A program made the translations under genes and the position numbers. Below are positions 1 through 8,923 of a stretch of DNA of 64,000 nucleotides, in pieces (positions within the stretch are counted from its first letter, which is position 1; every line of letters begins with the position of its first letter). The notes beneath the pieces were generated by a model that saw only the letters and a list, made by a program, of their open reading frames with translations, was not told the DNA's origin and made no database searches. The stretch covers positions 1-64,000 of the forward strand of contig CAJJAY010000024.1 of NCBI GenBank assembly GCA_905182285.1, written 5' to 3'. The DNA comes from an uncultured Amylibacter sp. Lineage in GTDB: Bacteria > Pseudomonadota > Alphaproteobacteria > Rhodobacterales > Rhodobacteraceae.

Positions 1-834
1 CTAAATATTTCATATGGGGGCTTATCTAAGAATAAAGAAAATCTAGATGGTATTTCTATTGGTGCATTCGAGATGGCACAATTTTGCGCTGGATATCACC
101 GCGATAAGAACCCATCTATTACGGTTCTAGAATTACCATTCCTTGGTGTTTCATCACTTGAAGAAGAGCGTAAAGTTAGCCAAGCAATATATGCACATCC
201 AGCTGTTCAAAAAGATCTTTCAAGATGGAATGCAACATTATTAATGCCCTCACCGTTACCTCAATATAACCTAATCGGTGTTGGTGATGCTCCAAAAACT
301 TTAGCTGATTATAAAGGTCTTACAGTACGTGCTACTGGTGGCATTGGTAAAGCAATGGCCGCAGTTGATGCTGTGCCAACTTCAATGTCAGCAACTGAAG
401 TGCGTCAGGCCCTTGATGGGGGTGTTGTAAAAGCAGTTGCATTTGCACCTCATGCACATATGTCTTTTGGAACAGTTGAAAGTGGGAAGTGGTGGACAAC
501 AAACTTAAACCCAGGAACGGTTAATTGCCCAGTCGTTGCTAACACAGATGCACTTGCTGCATTATCAGATGCAAATAGAAACGCACTTCTTGGTTCAATT
601 GATGAAGCTTTAGATTACTATATTTCAACATATAATGGTAAAACCATGGATGCTTGGGGTCCTACACTGACTTCAAAAGGTATTGAAAGTATATCATATG
701 ATGCTGGTGAATTAGCAGCATTTAAAGAAGCTGTAGCAGGTCCAGCAGCAGCAGCATGGATTTCAGATAACACTGCAAAAGGTCTTCCTGCACAGGAGCT
801 GTATGATCTTTTAATAGGTATGATAGGTAAATAA
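1..834 (+). CDS. dctP: TRAP transporter substrate-binding protein (DctP family), 5' partial
   Basis: Periplasmic solute receptor of a tripartite ATP-independent (TRAP) transporter; it binds a small organic acid or similar solute and hands it to the DctQM membrane complex. The reading frame is open from base 1, so the N-terminus and signal peptide lie outside the window; 277 codons remain. The family is recognised from the fold signatures GLTVRATGGIGKAMAAVDAVP and VKAVAFAPHAHMSFGTVE and from the dctQ and dctM genes that follow directly. The many Met and Ala codons and the C-terminal helical region are usual for DctP. The substrate cannot be deduced from this fragment. An internal ATG at 73 is not the true start. 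Confidence 0.9.
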   Translation, partial: LNISYGGLSKNKENLDGISIGAFEMAQFCAGYHRDKNPSITVLELPFLGVSSLEEERKVSQAIYAHPAVQKDLSRWNATLLMPSPLPQYNLIGVGDAPKTLADYKGLTVRATGGIGKAMAAVDAVPTSMSATEVRQALDGGVVKAVAFAPHAHMSFGTVESGKWWTTNLNPGTVNCPVVANTDALAALSDANRNALLGSIDEALDYYISTYNGKTMDAWGPTLTSKGIESISYDAGELAAFKEAVAGPAAAAWISDNTAKGLPAQELYDLLIGMIGK

Positions 835-853
835 TTATATCGCTTTAATATAA

Positions 854-884
854 TTATCTGCCACGCATTAAGCGTGGCAGATAA
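854..884 (+). promoter_or_regulatory. Intercistronic stem-loop between dctP and dctQ
   Basis: A perfect 13-bp inverted repeat (854-866 with 872-884, core CTGCCACGC/GCGTGGCAG) encloses a 5-base loop. It sits between dctP and dctQ, 20 bases after the dctP stop. No clean T-run follows, so it looks like an mRNA-stabilising or attenuating hairpin rather than a full terminator. Such structures commonly keep binding-protein mRNA above permease mRNA; that role is inference here. Confidence 0.7.
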
Positions 885-901
885 AAGATTAGGATAGTAT
901 T

Positions 902-1525
902 ATGACCTCAAATTCATCAATCTTGATTGATAAGAGTTTGTTAAGCAGACTGGATCAAGGTCTTTATAAAATTGAAAGTATATTTGCATTAATAAGTGGT
1001 TTGGCAGTATTTTCACTTATGATGCTTGCTGTAATATCAGTAACTGGCCGACATACGATTAATCAACCACTTCCTGGATATGTAGATTGGATTGAGCAAG
1101 CAATGCCATTAATTGCTTTTATGGGTGTTGCATACACACAGCGAAATGGTGGACACATTCGAATGGATATACTCGTGAGTTTTTTGAGAGGAAGAAGCTT
1201 ATGGGCAGTAGAATTCATAACTGTTCTTTTTATGCTGCTTGTCATGATACTTATTATTTGGGGTTCTTGGGCTCATTTTGGACGAAGCTTTGATTTTAAT
1301 GCACCAATGTGGAGCCGAGATAGTTCTATGGATATTGCTTTGCCGTTATGGCCAGCAAAGCTTCTTGCGCCTGTTGCATTTAGCCTTTTAGCAATACGAT
1401 TGGTACTTCAACTTTTAGCATTTGCTCGAGCATTTATAAATAATGAAACAAGACCTGTAGCCGTGCCGCTTATTGAAGATGCAGCAACTCAAGCTGCTAA
1501 AGAAGCTAATGCGGTATCGGGTTAG
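902..1525 (+). CDS. dctQ: TRAP transporter small permease DctQ
   Basis: Small integral membrane subunit of the TRAP transporter, which stabilises the large permease DctM and helps dock the binding protein. The 207-residue product shows four hydrophobic segments (about residues 30-52, 66-80, 100-122 and 148-170) and the family hallmark of a charged PGYVDWIEQAMPLIAFMG region followed by RNGGHIRMDI. It lies between dctP and dctM and is separated from dctM by only 8 bases, so translation is probably coupled. The start ATG at 902 has only a weak AGGA-like ribosome site, in keeping with lower expression than dctP. Confidence 0.92.
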   Translation: MTSNSSILIDKSLLSRLDQGLYKIESIFALISGLAVFSLMMLAVISVTGRHTINQPLPGYVDWIEQAMPLIAFMGVAYTQRNGGHIRMDILVSFLRGRSLWAVEFITVLFMLLVMILIIWGSWAHFGRSFDFNAPMWSRDSSMDIALPLWPAKLLAPVAFSLLAIRLVLQLLAFARAFINNETRPVAVPLIEDAATQAAKEANAVSG

Positions 1526-1533
1526 GGAAAGCT

Positions 1534-2937
1534 ATGGAACCAATTGAAATTGGAATTACTGTCAGTATTGGTCTTTTAATATTTGTTATCTTAGGAATGC
1601 GAGTGGCTTTTGCAGCTGCCATCGCAGGTGTTTTAGGGCTTGTTTGGATTTTTTGGGCGAAAAAGGGTTATTCAGGTGAAAGTTTTTTCTGGGCATTAAC
1701 TGTTGCTGCAAAAACTGCTGGTCAAGTCCCACATTCAAAAGTTTCATCACAAGCACTTTCTCTAATTCCAACATTTATACTTATTGGGTATTTGGCTTAT
1801 TACGCAGGATTGACAAAAGCATTATTTGAAGCAGCAAAGAAATGGGTGGCATGGCTTCCTGGGGGTTTAGCTGTATCGACTGTATTTGCTACTGCTGGCT
1901 TTGCAGCTGTATCAGGTGCATCAGTAGCCACTTCAGCAGTATTTGCACGAATAGCAATCCCAGAAATGCTTGCTCTTGGTTACGATAAACGTTTTGCTGC
2001 AGGTGTAGTTGCGGCAGGAGGGACACTTGCTTCACTTATACCGCCTTCTGCCATTTTAGTCATTTATGCTATAATTGTTGAACAAGACGTAGGAATGCTT
2101 TTATTGGCTGGTTTTGTGCCTGGAGCATTCTCAGCAATAATCTATGGCATTTTAATCGTTGGTTTAGCCTTAACTTTTAAAAATTTTGGACCACCAGTTT
2201 CAGGCTTTACTTGGCGTGAGCGTTTTGCATCCTTACCGCCAGCCATGCCAATCTTTGCGGTAGTCGCAATCATTATTTTATTTGTTTACAATCCTTTTGG
2301 AGGTGATGCCTGGGGCACACCAACAGAAGGAGGTGCAATAGGAGCTTTCATAGTTTTCTGTATGGCGCTTTATAGAGGGATGAGATGGGCTCAATTAAAA
2401 GATGCATTAATTGAAACGGCTAAACTAGCTGTTATGATATTTACAATTATTTGGGGTGTTTTAATCTATGTGCGGTTTCTTGGATTTGCAGATCTACCAT
2501 CCGCATTTTCTGATTGGATCACATCTCTTGATCAAAGCCCTATGCTTACTCTTATTTTTATATTACTGGCATATGCTGTTCTTGGTATGTTTATGGATGC
2601 AATTGGCATGTTGTTACTAACACTTCCAATCACTTATCCAGCAGTTATGGCGTTAAATGGTGGTGAATTTGTATCTGCTGCAGATAGTGCGTTTGGTATG
2701 TCAGGTCCAATGGCTGGTATCTGGTTTGGCATACTTGTTGTTAAAATGGCTGAGTTTTGTTTAATAACACCGCCTATTGGCTTGAATTGTTTTGTTGTTG
2801 CAGGTGTGCGAGACGATCTGAGTGTTCAAGATGTATTTAAAGGTGTCACGCCATTTTTTATTGCTGATGCGTTTACTATTGCAGGACTAATAGCTTTTCC
2901 AAGCATTGTACTTTGGTTGCCTTCATTGGCTAGTTGA
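1534..2937 (+). CDS. dctM: TRAP transporter large permease DctM
   Basis: Large membrane subunit that carries solute inward using the sodium or proton gradient. The 467 residues contain about twelve hydrophobic segments and family signatures such as SGASVATSAVFARIAIPEM, GGTLASLIPPSAILVIY and ITPPIGLNCFVVAGV near the C-terminus. Length is in the normal range for DctM of the family paired with a separate DctQ. It is the last gene of the operon; the next gene begins 151 bases on. No strong terminator hairpin is visible after the stop codon, only a short AT-rich 7-bp inverted repeat at 2998-3016. Confidence 0.93.
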   Translation: MEPIEIGITVSIGLLIFVILGMRVAFAAAIAGVLGLVWIFWAKKGYSGESFFWALTVAAKTAGQVPHSKVSSQALSLIPTFILIGYLAYYAGLTKALFEAAKKWVAWLPGGLAVSTVFATAGFAAVSGASVATSAVFARIAIPEMLALGYDKRFAAGVVAAGGTLASLIPPSAILVIYAIIVEQDVGMLLLAGFVPGAFSAIIYGILIVGLALTFKNFGPPVSGFTWRERFASLPPAMPIFAVVAIIILFVYNPFGGDAWGTPTEGGAIGAFIVFCMALYRGMRWAQLKDALIETAKLAVMIFTIIWGVLIYVRFLGFADLPSAFSDWITSLDQSPMLTLIFILLAYAVLGMFMDAIGMLLLTLPITYPAVMALNGGEFVSAADSAFGMSGPMAGIWFGILVVKMAEFCLITPPIGLNCFVVAGVRDDLSVQDVFKGVTPFFIADAFTIAGLIAFPSIVLWLPSLAS

Positions 2938-3088
2938 AGTGAGAATTAAGGTGTTTTGATATTGCATGTAGGAGAGAAACTGCACGTAAAAACCCACTTA
3001 ATTCTTGATGAATTAATATGTTGAAGTTTTCTATGTTTGTATCTTAATGTCTATTAAGATTTTACGCAATTATTTGAGGTGCAACCTT

Positions 3089-4123
3089 ATGAAATATATT
3101 CCGAGCTCCAATCGTTATGAAAAAATGGTTTACCGAAATTGTGGAAATTCTGGATTAAAATTGCCACTGATCTCATTGGGTTTATGGCATAATTTTGGCC
3201 ATGATTTTCCTCATCAAATAAAAAGAGAAATATGCCATGCAGCTTTTGATAGTGGTATTACACACTTTGATTTGGCTAATAATTATGGCCCGCCACCAGG
3301 AAGTGCAGAAGAAGCATTCGGTGAAATACTTAAGACTGATTTCTCGGGATATAGAGATGAATTAATTATTAGTTCAAAAGCCGGATATGATATGTGGCCT
3401 GGCCCATATGGAGAGTGGGGAAGCCGGAAGTATTTAATTGCCTCATGTGATCAATCTCTAAAGCGTATGGGAGTAGATTATGTAGATATTTTTTATTCTC
3501 ATCGTTTTGATCCAAACACTCCATTAGAAGAAACAATGGGTGCACTTGATCAAATAGTGAAATCTGGAAAAGCTCTTTATGTAGGTATTTCAAGTTATAA
3601 TAGTAAAAGAACTAAACAGGCAGTGAAAATCCTTAATGAATTAGGTACGCCATGTTTGATCCATCAACCTAGTTATAATCTTTTTAATCGCTGGGTTGAA
3701 GAAGATAACCTTTTAAACACACTCGATAATCTTGGTATCGGTTCAATTGCTTTCACACCTCTTGCACAAGGTATGCTTACTAATAAATACTTAAATAAAA
3801 TCCCGAGCGAAAGTCGTGCTACTCAAGGTAAAAGTTTAGACAAGAATAAAATTACGCCCGAATTAATTCAGGCATTAAATGATTTAAATGATATTGCTGC
3901 TAATAGAGGACAATCCTTGGCACAGATGGCCATATCGTGGGTTTTGAGAAATGGTAGAGTTACAACGGCATTAATTGGAGCATCAAAGCCAGAGCAAGTT
4001 AAAGACTGCGTTGGAGCTATTGGTAATTTAGATTTTGATATAGAAGAATTATCAAAAATTGATGCAATTGCTTCTGACCAGGGAATTAATTTATGGGCTA
4101 AATCATCAGAGAGTGATAATTAG
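3089..4123 (+). CDS. Aldo/keto reductase, YghZ (L-glyceraldehyde 3-phosphate reductase) type
   Basis: NADPH-dependent aldehyde reductase of the YghZ/Kv-beta-like subgroup. The N-terminus MKYIPSSNRYEKMVYRNCG followed by LGLWHNFG is diagnostic. Catalytic tetrad members are visible in FDLANNYGPP (Asp and Tyr), SSKAGYDMWPGP (Lys) and YSHRFDP (His). I place the start at ATG 3089 (344 residues) because GAGGT precedes it by 8 bases and the family N-terminus begins there; a longer frame opens at 3047 without support. E. coli YghZ reduces L-glyceraldehyde 3-phosphate and methylglyoxal; the substrate here is inferred only. It is probably a separate transcription unit. Confidence 0.85.
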   Translation: MKYIPSSNRYEKMVYRNCGNSGLKLPLISLGLWHNFGHDFPHQIKREICHAAFDSGITHFDLANNYGPPPGSAEEAFGEILKTDFSGYRDELIISSKAGYDMWPGPYGEWGSRKYLIASCDQSLKRMGVDYVDIFYSHRFDPNTPLEETMGALDQIVKSGKALYVGISSYNSKRTKQAVKILNELGTPCLIHQPSYNLFNRWVEEDNLLNTLDNLGIGSIAFTPLAQGMLTNKYLNKIPSESRATQGKSLDKNKITPELIQALNDLNDIAANRGQSLAQMAISWVLRNGRVTTALIGASKPEQVKDCVGAIGNLDFDIEELSKIDAIASDQGINLWAKSSESDN

Positions 4124-4156
4124 TATTACTAATATATTTTGTAAACGATTGAGTTG

Positions 4157-4573
4157 TTAATCTTTATTAAATCCCAAGCGCTTTTGATAATCATGTTCTC
4201 TCCAATTGGCTCGAAAAAGCCACTCGCTTTCAGTTTGGCGCTTTGCAAGAGATTGGGAAATTTCAACATCATCAAATCCAGACCTTCTTGCCATAGCGTA
4301 CTGATCTGGAATTATATATCCAGTGGCTCTTATATGTCCTTTGTAGCCTCGGATGCGAATAAGTTTTGCTATAGTGAAACCTCTACCATCTGCAAAAGTT
4401 GGGAAATTAATTCTGATAATTTTAAATCTATTTAAATCTCCAGACAATAAATTTAGATCTGCATCTGAAGGTATGTCTATTGCAACATTTCCAGCAATAA
4501 TGTTGCCCCAGGCTGAATAATTTATGGCTTCCTTTGGTAATTCGAAGCCAGAATCAGAAATAATTTGGGTCAT
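4157..4573 (-). CDS. DUF934 protein of the sulfite reductase operon
   Basis: A 138-residue protein of the DUF934 family, recognised by the block FADGRGFTIAKLIRIRGYKG followed by GYIIPDQYAMARRSGFDDVEI. The family is almost always encoded next to sulfite reductase and PAPS reductase and is thought to be an auxiliary factor of sulfate assimilation; no enzymatic activity is established. It is the last gene of the cysG-DUF2849-cysI-DUF934 unit, 48 bases after cysI. In many alphaproteobacteria cysH is next to this gene, but the following gene here is the converging aldo/keto reductase. Family assignment is firm; function is not. Confidence 0.85.
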   Translation of the reverse strand: MTQIISDSGFELPKEAINYSAWGNIIAGNVAIDIPSDADLNLLSGDLNRFKIIRINFPTFADGRGFTIAKLIRIRGYKGHIRATGYIIPDQYAMARRSGFDDVEISQSLAKRQTESEWLFRANWREHDYQKRLGFNKD

Positions 4574-4621
4574 TGTTTATTCCTAAATATATTCAGTTTT
4601 CATGAGTTTATTGTCAATATT

Positions 4622-6310
4622 TTATGCAGCATTTGCTTCACCTGAGGTCTTAAAAGATTTACTAACGGAAGGATATAAAACCTTTTTAAATGGTTCTAGG
4701 CCCAATCGACGGTATGTCTGAATGAAGCTTTCATATTCGCCTAATCTAACTTTAAGATAAAATAATATAATTTTTTCAATTGCGGGCACTATTGTACTTG
4801 CTGAAAAACCTGGACCTGCCCGCTCTCCTATTGCTGTAGCTTCTGTTGCACTACCGCCAAGTGTAATTTGGTAATTCTCTACACCGGCGCGATCTAGGCC
4901 TAGAATCCCAATATGGCCCACGTGATGGTGTCCACAAGCGTTTATGCAGCCTGATATCTTTATTTGAATATGTCCAATTTTATGCTCAAGCTTTAAATCA
5001 TCAAATCGCATAGCGATTTCTTGTGCAATTGGAATTGACCTGGCTGTTGCGAGTGCACAATAATCCATTCCAGGACATGCAATAATATCGGATATGAGAC
5101 CAATATTTGCTGTGTTCAAATTGACGGACTTTAATAAACTAAAAACCTGGGTTAAATCTGATTTATGAACATGAGGTAAGATGATATTTTGTTCGTGACT
5201 AATGCGAATTTCATCATGAGAATAGCGTTGAGCTATATCTGCAATCATTCTCATTTGATCTGAAGTCGCATCGCCCGGTGTTTCCCCATGATTTTTCAGA
5301 CTTATTGACGCGATTATGTAATTTGATGATTTATGTTTGTGAGTATTTGTATCTACCCAAGATCTGAATAATGCATCATTTTCATAAGCAAATTCAAAAT
5401 CACCAATTCCTTGTAATTTCAATAAGGAAGGAAGAAAGGCTGATTTAATTTCACTAAATAACTCTTTGTTTACACCAGAAAAGCTTCTTTTAATTTCCGC
5501 AAACCTTTCATCAACAATCTCTCTAATTTTTTCTATACCATGTTCATGAACTGTGATTTTAATTCTTGATTTGTACTTATTATCTCGCCGGCCTAGAATA
5601 TTCCAAACACTTACAATAGCTTCGAGGTATGGTAATAAATCTTGTTCAGGTAAAAAGCTATTTATTACCTTTCCAATCATTGGAGTGCGCCCTAAGCCAC
5701 CCCCAACTATGACTTGAAACCCAATCTTTCCATCATTATGCAAAACACGAAGTCCAATATCATGTGCGTGAATTACGGCCCTATCATTTTTTGATCCAGT
5801 TACAGAAACTTTAAATTTTCTGGGTAAGAATTGGAATTCTGGGTGATCCGTTGACCATTGGCGGATTAATTCAGCATATGGGCGTGGGTCTTCAACTTCG
5901 TCCGCAGCAGCTCCGGAAAAATGATCTGCAGTTACATTTCTAATTGTATTACCACTAGTTTGTATTGCATGCATTTTGACTTCTGCTAAAGCGTCCAAAA
6001 TATCTGGAACGTCAGTTAATTTTGGCCAATTAAATTGAATGTTTTGGCGTGTTGTAAAATGCCCATACCCTTTATCCCATCGGTCAGCGATCATAGCGAG
6101 CTTATTCATTTGGGAACTATTTAGAGTGCCATATGGAATTGCTACTCTCAGCATATATGCATGTAGCTGTAAATATAGCCCATTCATTAAGCGTAATGGC
6201 TTAAATTCATCCTCGGTTAAATCACCGTTCACGCGTCTTTTAACTTGATTGCGAAATTGATAATTACGCTCTTTGATAAAAGCATCATCAAATTCTGAGT
6301 AATTATACAT
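4622..6310 (-). CDS. cysI: Sulfite reductase hemoprotein (nitrite/sulfite reductase family)
   Basis: Siroheme and [4Fe-4S] enzyme that reduces sulfite to sulfide by six electrons in cysteine synthesis. At 562 residues it is the usual CysI size. Two half-repeats are visible, and the cofactor cysteines lie in ACPGMDYCALATA (C-X5-C) and GCINACGHHHVGH (C-X3-C) in the C-terminal third. Its ATG shares one base with the DUF2849 stop (TAATG), so translation is coupled. The siroheme synthase gene upstream supplies the cofactor. Nitrite reductase is the alternative for this family, but the DUF2849/DUF934 context favours sulfite. No flavoprotein partner (CysJ) is present, so electrons probably come from ferredoxin. 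Confidence 0.9.
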   Translation of the reverse strand: MYNYSEFDDAFIKERNYQFRNQVKRRVNGDLTEDEFKPLRLMNGLYLQLHAYMLRVAIPYGTLNSSQMNKLAMIADRWDKGYGHFTTRQNIQFNWPKLTDVPDILDALAEVKMHAIQTSGNTIRNVTADHFSGAAADEVEDPRPYAELIRQWSTDHPEFQFLPRKFKVSVTGSKNDRAVIHAHDIGLRVLHNDGKIGFQVIVGGGLGRTPMIGKVINSFLPEQDLLPYLEAIVSVWNILGRRDNKYKSRIKITVHEHGIEKIREIVDERFAEIKRSFSGVNKELFSEIKSAFLPSLLKLQGIGDFEFAYENDALFRSWVDTNTHKHKSSNYIIASISLKNHGETPGDATSDQMRMIADIAQRYSHDEIRISHEQNIILPHVHKSDLTQVFSLLKSVNLNTANIGLISDIIACPGMDYCALATARSIPIAQEIAMRFDDLKLEHKIGHIQIKISGCINACGHHHVGHIGILGLDRAGVENYQITLGGSATEATAIGERAGPGFSASTIVPAIEKIILFYLKVRLGEYESFIQTYRRLGLEPFKKVLYPSVSKSFKTSGEANAA

Positions 6311-6612
6311 TATAAAACTTCCGATTGTTTGCCGTGATTATAGTTTGATGGGCCGTTATTTCTAAATTTTTCACGAAAATGATTTGGTGCTATACCTGTG
6401 TCTGATAGATTTATGTTGATTGAGTAAATTCCAACAACTTCATTTTGTTGTTTATTTGCATGAGTAAGTGCCTTTTCAAATGATGCGTCATCTATAAAAA
6501 CTTTTGCATCACTAAGGCGTAGAGCCCATTTTAATTGTGAGTTAATGTAAACAACATCACCATTTAACAAATCGTTTGCAGTTATAACTTTACCGGTATG
6601 GTTATTTGACAT
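6310..6612 (-). CDS. DUF2849 protein
   Basis: A 100-residue soluble protein of the DUF2849 family, found in alphaproteobacteria between cysG and cysI. Visible features are the N-terminal GKVITANDLLNGDVVYIN and the central KWALRLSDAKVFIDDASFEKAL blocks typical of the family. Both ends overlap neighbours by one base (cysG stop with its ATG, its stop with the cysI ATG), which shows tight translational coupling. It presumably helps siroheme loading or sulfite reductase activity, but that is inference from context. Confidence 0.85.
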   Translation of the reverse strand: MSNNHTGKVITANDLLNGDVVYINSQLKWALRLSDAKVFIDDASFEKALTHANKQQNEVVGIYSININLSDTGIAPNHFREKFRNNGPSNYNHGKQSEVL

Positions 6613-8030
6613 TAAGCAAATTCCTTTTCATTTCGTACTTCACTAGAATGGTCAATGATTTCAGCAATGTTTGAAACTTCTCGAGGCGCTAAGCCATATA
6701 AGCTGAGTGCAGGTCCTATTATTTTATTTTGGGTAATACATTTTGTTAGCTGAGATAAAGTGGTGGAAAAAATTCGTTGATTATATTGAGAAACATTTTC
6801 GATTATACTCATTGGTGTATCAGGATCAGCTCCGTGCATAATGAGCCTACCTTGAATAAATCGTGATGCTTTTTTACCCATATAAATAGCTGCAATGGAG
6901 GTTTTATTTGTTAGCTCTTTCCAATCATGATCTGCATACCCTTCGATGTCATGACCTGTTATGAAGCGTATCGAACTATTTCTATTACGCTTAGTTAGCG
7001 ATTGTTTTATTGCTGCTGCAGAAGCTGAAGCGGCAGTAATGCCTGGAATTATATGGTAATTAATGCCAAGATTAGAAAGTGCATTAATCTCTTCATCGAG
7101 GCGACCAAAAATGCTGCAATCGCCACCTTTTAGGCGAATTACACGAGCGCCGTTTTGTGTATGTTCAATAATTAAATCATTTATTTTATTTTGTGAAACT
7201 GACGGTCCAAATCCTTCTTTGCCAGCATTAATTATAACAGCTTCACGTCGTACAAGTTCAAGAATATCTTTACCTATTAGTCGATCGTGGATTACCACAT
7301 CAGCAATATTCAATTCTTTTCGAGCTTTCAGGGTTAAAAGATCAGGGTCTCCAGGACCTGCACCTACAAAAACAACATATCCTTTTGTCACCTTATTTAA
7401 TTTAAATTTATCTAGGAGGGAATTTAGTGATGCTTCAACCCCATTTTTTCCATTTTCTAGGAGAGCTGCTGGACCTTTTTTAAAATAGAATTCTGTCCAA
7501 AAATCTCGCCGGGTACGACCTAATGGAAGAATATTAACTTTTTTTCTGAATTTTTTACCAATCTTAGCAAGTATTCCAAGATGTATTGGAAGGATATTTT
7601 CAAGATCTGTCTTTATTGCCCTAGCAAGAACTGGGGCAGCTCCTTCTGTTCCAATTGCTATAGTCACTGGATCACGGTCAACGATTGCTGGTGTTATAAA
7701 TTGACTGTCTTCTAGATTGTCTACAATGTTTATAAGTGCACCTTCTTCACGAGCTATTTTAGCGCTACGCTTATCTTCAATTTTATCTTCGTTTGCTCCA
7801 TAAAATAATACTGCGCATATTGCGTCCCCTTTCTCCAAAGGTCTTTTTACCAGTTTAATTTTACCTTTGGATGCAAGCAGAATTATGTCTTCATGTGCTT
7901 CTTTGGCATAAACTGTAATAGAAGCAGATGTTTTCAATAGCAGGCGTAACTTTGCCAACGCTGCTTGTTGGCCACCAGACACAATGATGCGTTTACCTTC
8001 AATAGACAGAAAAATTGGAAAGTGCTTCAT
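6612..8030 (-). CDS. cysG: Siroheme synthase CysG (dehydrogenase/ferrochelatase plus uroporphyrinogen-III methyltransferase)
   Basis: Multifunctional enzyme making siroheme from uroporphyrinogen III for the sulfite reductase encoded downstream. The N-terminal half (about residues 1-200) is the NAD-dependent precorrin-2 dehydrogenase/ferrochelatase, beginning FPIFLSIEGKRIIVSGG; the C-terminal half (about 215-460) is the SAM-dependent methyltransferase with VGAGPGDPDLLTLKA, VIHDRLI and RLKGGDCSIFGR. I chose ATG at 8030 (472 residues) because AGGA precedes it by 7 bases and the family N-terminus MKHFPIF starts there; an upstream ATG at 8045 lacks this. It is the first gene of the four-gene unit. 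Confidence 0.93.
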   Translation of the reverse strand: MKHFPIFLSIEGKRIIVSGGQQAALAKLRLLLKTSASITVYAKEAHEDIILLASKGKIKLVKRPLEKGDAICAVLFYGANEDKIEDKRSAKIAREEGALINIVDNLEDSQFITPAIVDRDPVTIAIGTEGAAPVLARAIKTDLENILPIHLGILAKIGKKFRKKVNILPLGRTRRDFWTEFYFKKGPAALLENGKNGVEASLNSLLDKFKLNKVTKGYVVFVGAGPGDPDLLTLKARKELNIADVVIHDRLIGKDILELVRREAVIINAGKEGFGPSVSQNKINDLIIEHTQNGARVIRLKGGDCSIFGRLDEEINALSNLGINYHIIPGITAASASAAAIKQSLTKRNRNSSIRFITGHDIEGYADHDWKELTNKTSIAAIYMGKKASRFIQGRLIMHGADPDTPMSIIENVSQYNQRIFSTTLSQLTKCITQNKIIGPALSLYGLAPREVSNIAEIIDHSSEVRNEKEFA

Positions 8031-8252
8031 TTTATATCCTAGCATATTTATCTTATCTGAATATAGAATTTTATTCGGTTCTATTGCTAGTATTGTTTTA
8101 AAATAAGAAAAATAGTCTAATATATTTATAAAATTGGGATATTAATAATAAATATAGTTTTTTTAAAAAATGTGATTTTGATATTATGGAGCAGAAAAGA
8201 AAACTGTTTATTAGTTGATATAACTTAAAGTAAATTTTTTTTAATATTTGCT

Positions 8253-8780
8253 TTATTGTTTGGATAATAATGGCAAAATTTCATTCGTCATAATTCTATT
8301 TGTTATTGGCCCAGCATGTCGCAATATAACTTTGCCATTTTTATCTATAATAAATGTTTCAGGCACACCATATAAACCCCAGTCCAGCCCTGTACGCCCT
8401 TCATCACTGCCAATACTCTCATATGGATTTCCTAATGTATCAAGGAACTGCAAAGCTTGTGACGATGTGTCTTTGTAATTAATGCCATGAACTATAAAGC
8501 CAAGATCTGATAGTTGTTGAATATTTGGGTGTTCTACTCTGCATGGTGCGCACCAACTAGCCCAAAAATTAACAATTTTGATATTAGGTGCTTTAAGATC
8601 AGTTTCGTCTAAAAATGGTAAATCTGATAATGGGATAATTGTTAAATTAGGAGCTTCTCTACCAACCATTTGACTTGGCAATTCATTTGGGTTGTCTCTT
8701 CCAAGCCCAATAAACATAATAATTGCTAGAACAAAAAAAATAAATGGTGGTATCAGATAGAGCGGCTTAATATTTTTCAT
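8253..8780 (-). CDS. ccmG: Thiol:disulfide interchange protein DsbE/CcmG
   Basis: Membrane-anchored periplasmic thioredoxin-like protein that reduces apocytochrome c cysteines before heme attachment. The 175-residue product has an N-terminal membrane anchor (about residues 7-27) and the active site WASWCAPCRVEHP near residue 75, with the conserved GVPETFIIDKNG cis-proline region. Its start lies inside the 3' end of ccmD (14-base overlap). It ends the ccmABCDG unit; ccmE, ccmF and ccmH are not in the window, so the rest of system I must be elsewhere. After it come 222 AT-rich bases without a gene before cysG. Confidence 0.9.
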   Translation of the reverse strand: MKNIKPLYLIPPFIFFVLAIIMFIGLGRDNPNELPSQMVGREAPNLTIIPLSDLPFLDETDLKAPNIKIVNFWASWCAPCRVEHPNIQQLSDLGFIVHGINYKDTSSQALQFLDTLGNPYESIGSDEGRTGLDWGLYGVPETFIIDKNGKVILRHAGPITNRIMTNEILPLLSKQ

Positions 8781-8922
8781 TTGATTTATTTTCTTGGGAA
8801 TTTAAAGCATTTTTTATCTTTTTTGATTTCGATAGTGTTGCCCATATTAGTATGCCGAGGAGTAGTATGGAAACAGCATATGCCATTAGTACTGTATCTG
8901 TATATTTATCAAGCTCAAACAT
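8767..8922 (-). CDS. ccmD: Heme exporter protein CcmD
   Basis: A 51-residue ORF between ccmC and ccmG that matches CcmD in size, position and topology: a short N-terminal MFELDKYTDTVLMAYAVSIL leading into one membrane helix (about residues 11-29) and a lysine-rich cytoplasmic tail. CcmD helps release holo-CcmE from the CcmABC complex. The ATG lies one base after the ccmC stop and the last 14 bases overlap ccmG, which is the standard arrangement. Such small genes are easily missed by length cut-offs. Confidence 0.88.
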   Translation of the reverse strand: MFELDKYTDTVLMAYAVSILLLGILIWATLSKSKKIKNALNSQENKSNEKY

Positions 8923-8923
8923 A

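Noticed and set aside
2998-3016. 7-bp hairpin after dctM as terminator
   Set aside because: Entirely AT apart from one pair, without a T-run; too weak to call.
7063-7488. A 141-codon plus-strand ORF inside cysG
   Set aside because: It is a shadow frame of the methyltransferase domain, rich in Ser/Arg/Pro as expected from an antisense frame.
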